A DNA stretch of 6,019 nucleotides from an uncultured Bacteroidota bacterium (GTDB lineage Bacteria > Bacteroidota > Bacteroidia > Bacteroidales > VadinHA17), in NCBI GenBank assembly GCA_903865465.1, contig CAIPJU010000507.1, positions 1-6,019 on the forward strand. Reading direction: 5' to 3'. Within the stretch, counting starts at the first letter, position 1; each line of letters starts with the position of its first letter. Both the position numbers and the translations under genes were made by a program. Under the pieces are notes generated by a model. The model made no database searches. It saw only the letters and a program-made list of their open reading frames with translations, and was not told where the DNA came from. Of the stretch, positions 5,919 through 6,019 are shown piece by piece.

Positions 5919-6019
5919 TTAGTTCTTCACCCTGGTATAAATCAATTCGTTACCATTGCCTGTATTTAGGTTACGACTGTATTTTTTGTATGTCGGGTTA
6001 TTCCGGTGCTCCGACGTAC
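5919..6019 (-). CDS. Possible C-terminal end of a convergent gene (5' truncated at window edge)
   Basis: On the minus strand, a frame open from the right edge (first whole codon at 6017) runs 32 codons to TAA at 5919-5921. The residues are polar and end NELIYTRVKN, a plausible C-terminal tail. I do not recognise the family. It would be convergent with the ubiquitin-adhesin gene with a 69-base gap. A 42-codon open frame on the plus strand (5894-6019) overlaps it and is less protein-like (several Cys, Tyr and Trp). The piece is too short to be sure it is coding. Confidence 0.35.
   Translation of the reverse strand, partial: TSEHRNNPTYKKYSRNLNTGNGNELIYTRVKN

Noticed and set aside
5894..6019. 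Plus-strand open frame from ATG to the window edge (42 codons)
   Set aside because: Composition (several Cys, Tyr, Trp; no recognisable motif) and overlap with the more protein-like minus-strand frame make it a likely chance frame.
1..6019. CRISPR arrays, tRNA or rRNA genes, insertion sequences
   Set aside because: No regularly spaced identical repeats, no cloverleaf-like segment, and no transposase or terminal inverted repeats were seen.

Overview
The window looks like a piece of a Bacteroidota genome, probably an environmental or host-associated lineage. The clearest sign is the type IX secretion (T9SS) type A sorting domain at the C-terminus of the large gene. The Bacteroidota-style beta-helix and Ig-like stalk modules of that protein agree, as do the lack of strong GGAGG ribosome binding sites and the AT-rich intergenic DNA.

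Layout: (1) bases 1-110 hold the last 35 codons of a membrane protein whose tail resembles heparan-alpha-glucosaminide N-acetyltransferase-like (DUF5009/NagX-type) proteins. (2) Four bases later, a secreted family 20 glycoside hydrolase (beta-N-acetylhexosaminidase family, GcnA-like, no GH20b domain) runs from 115 to 1713, probably in the same operon. (3) A 581-base AT-rich non-coding stretch follows. It carries small dyads, including a CRP/FNR-like TGAT-N4-ATCA element at 2196-2211, and a degenerate 60-base-spaced direct repeat. (4) The second complete gene, 2295-5849, encodes a 1184-residue secreted surface protein. (5) The last 170 bases are mostly non-coding, with a possible 3' end of a convergent minus-strand gene.

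The highlight is the 1184-residue protein. Its first 20 residues are a Sec signal peptide. The predicted cleavage point falls directly before a near-eukaryotic ubiquitin: by hand alignment, 60 of 71 positions match human ubiquitin residues 1-71. The ubiquitin lacks its LRLRGG tail and runs without a linker into a right-handed beta-helix domain. After that come a string of Ig-like/adhesin modules, one of them duplicated, and the T9SS sorting domain. The sequence therefore predicts a ubiquitin fold displayed at the far N-terminal end of a cell-surface stalk. Its own C-terminus cannot be conjugated, but six of the seven ubiquitin lysines are kept. What it does there is unknown; interaction with eukaryotic hosts or prey, or use as a rigid stable cap, are hypotheses.

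The two complete genes are separated by a long gap and look independently transcribed. The upstream pair suggests salvage of N-acetylhexosamine-containing glycans; the downstream gene suggests adhesion or surface interaction.
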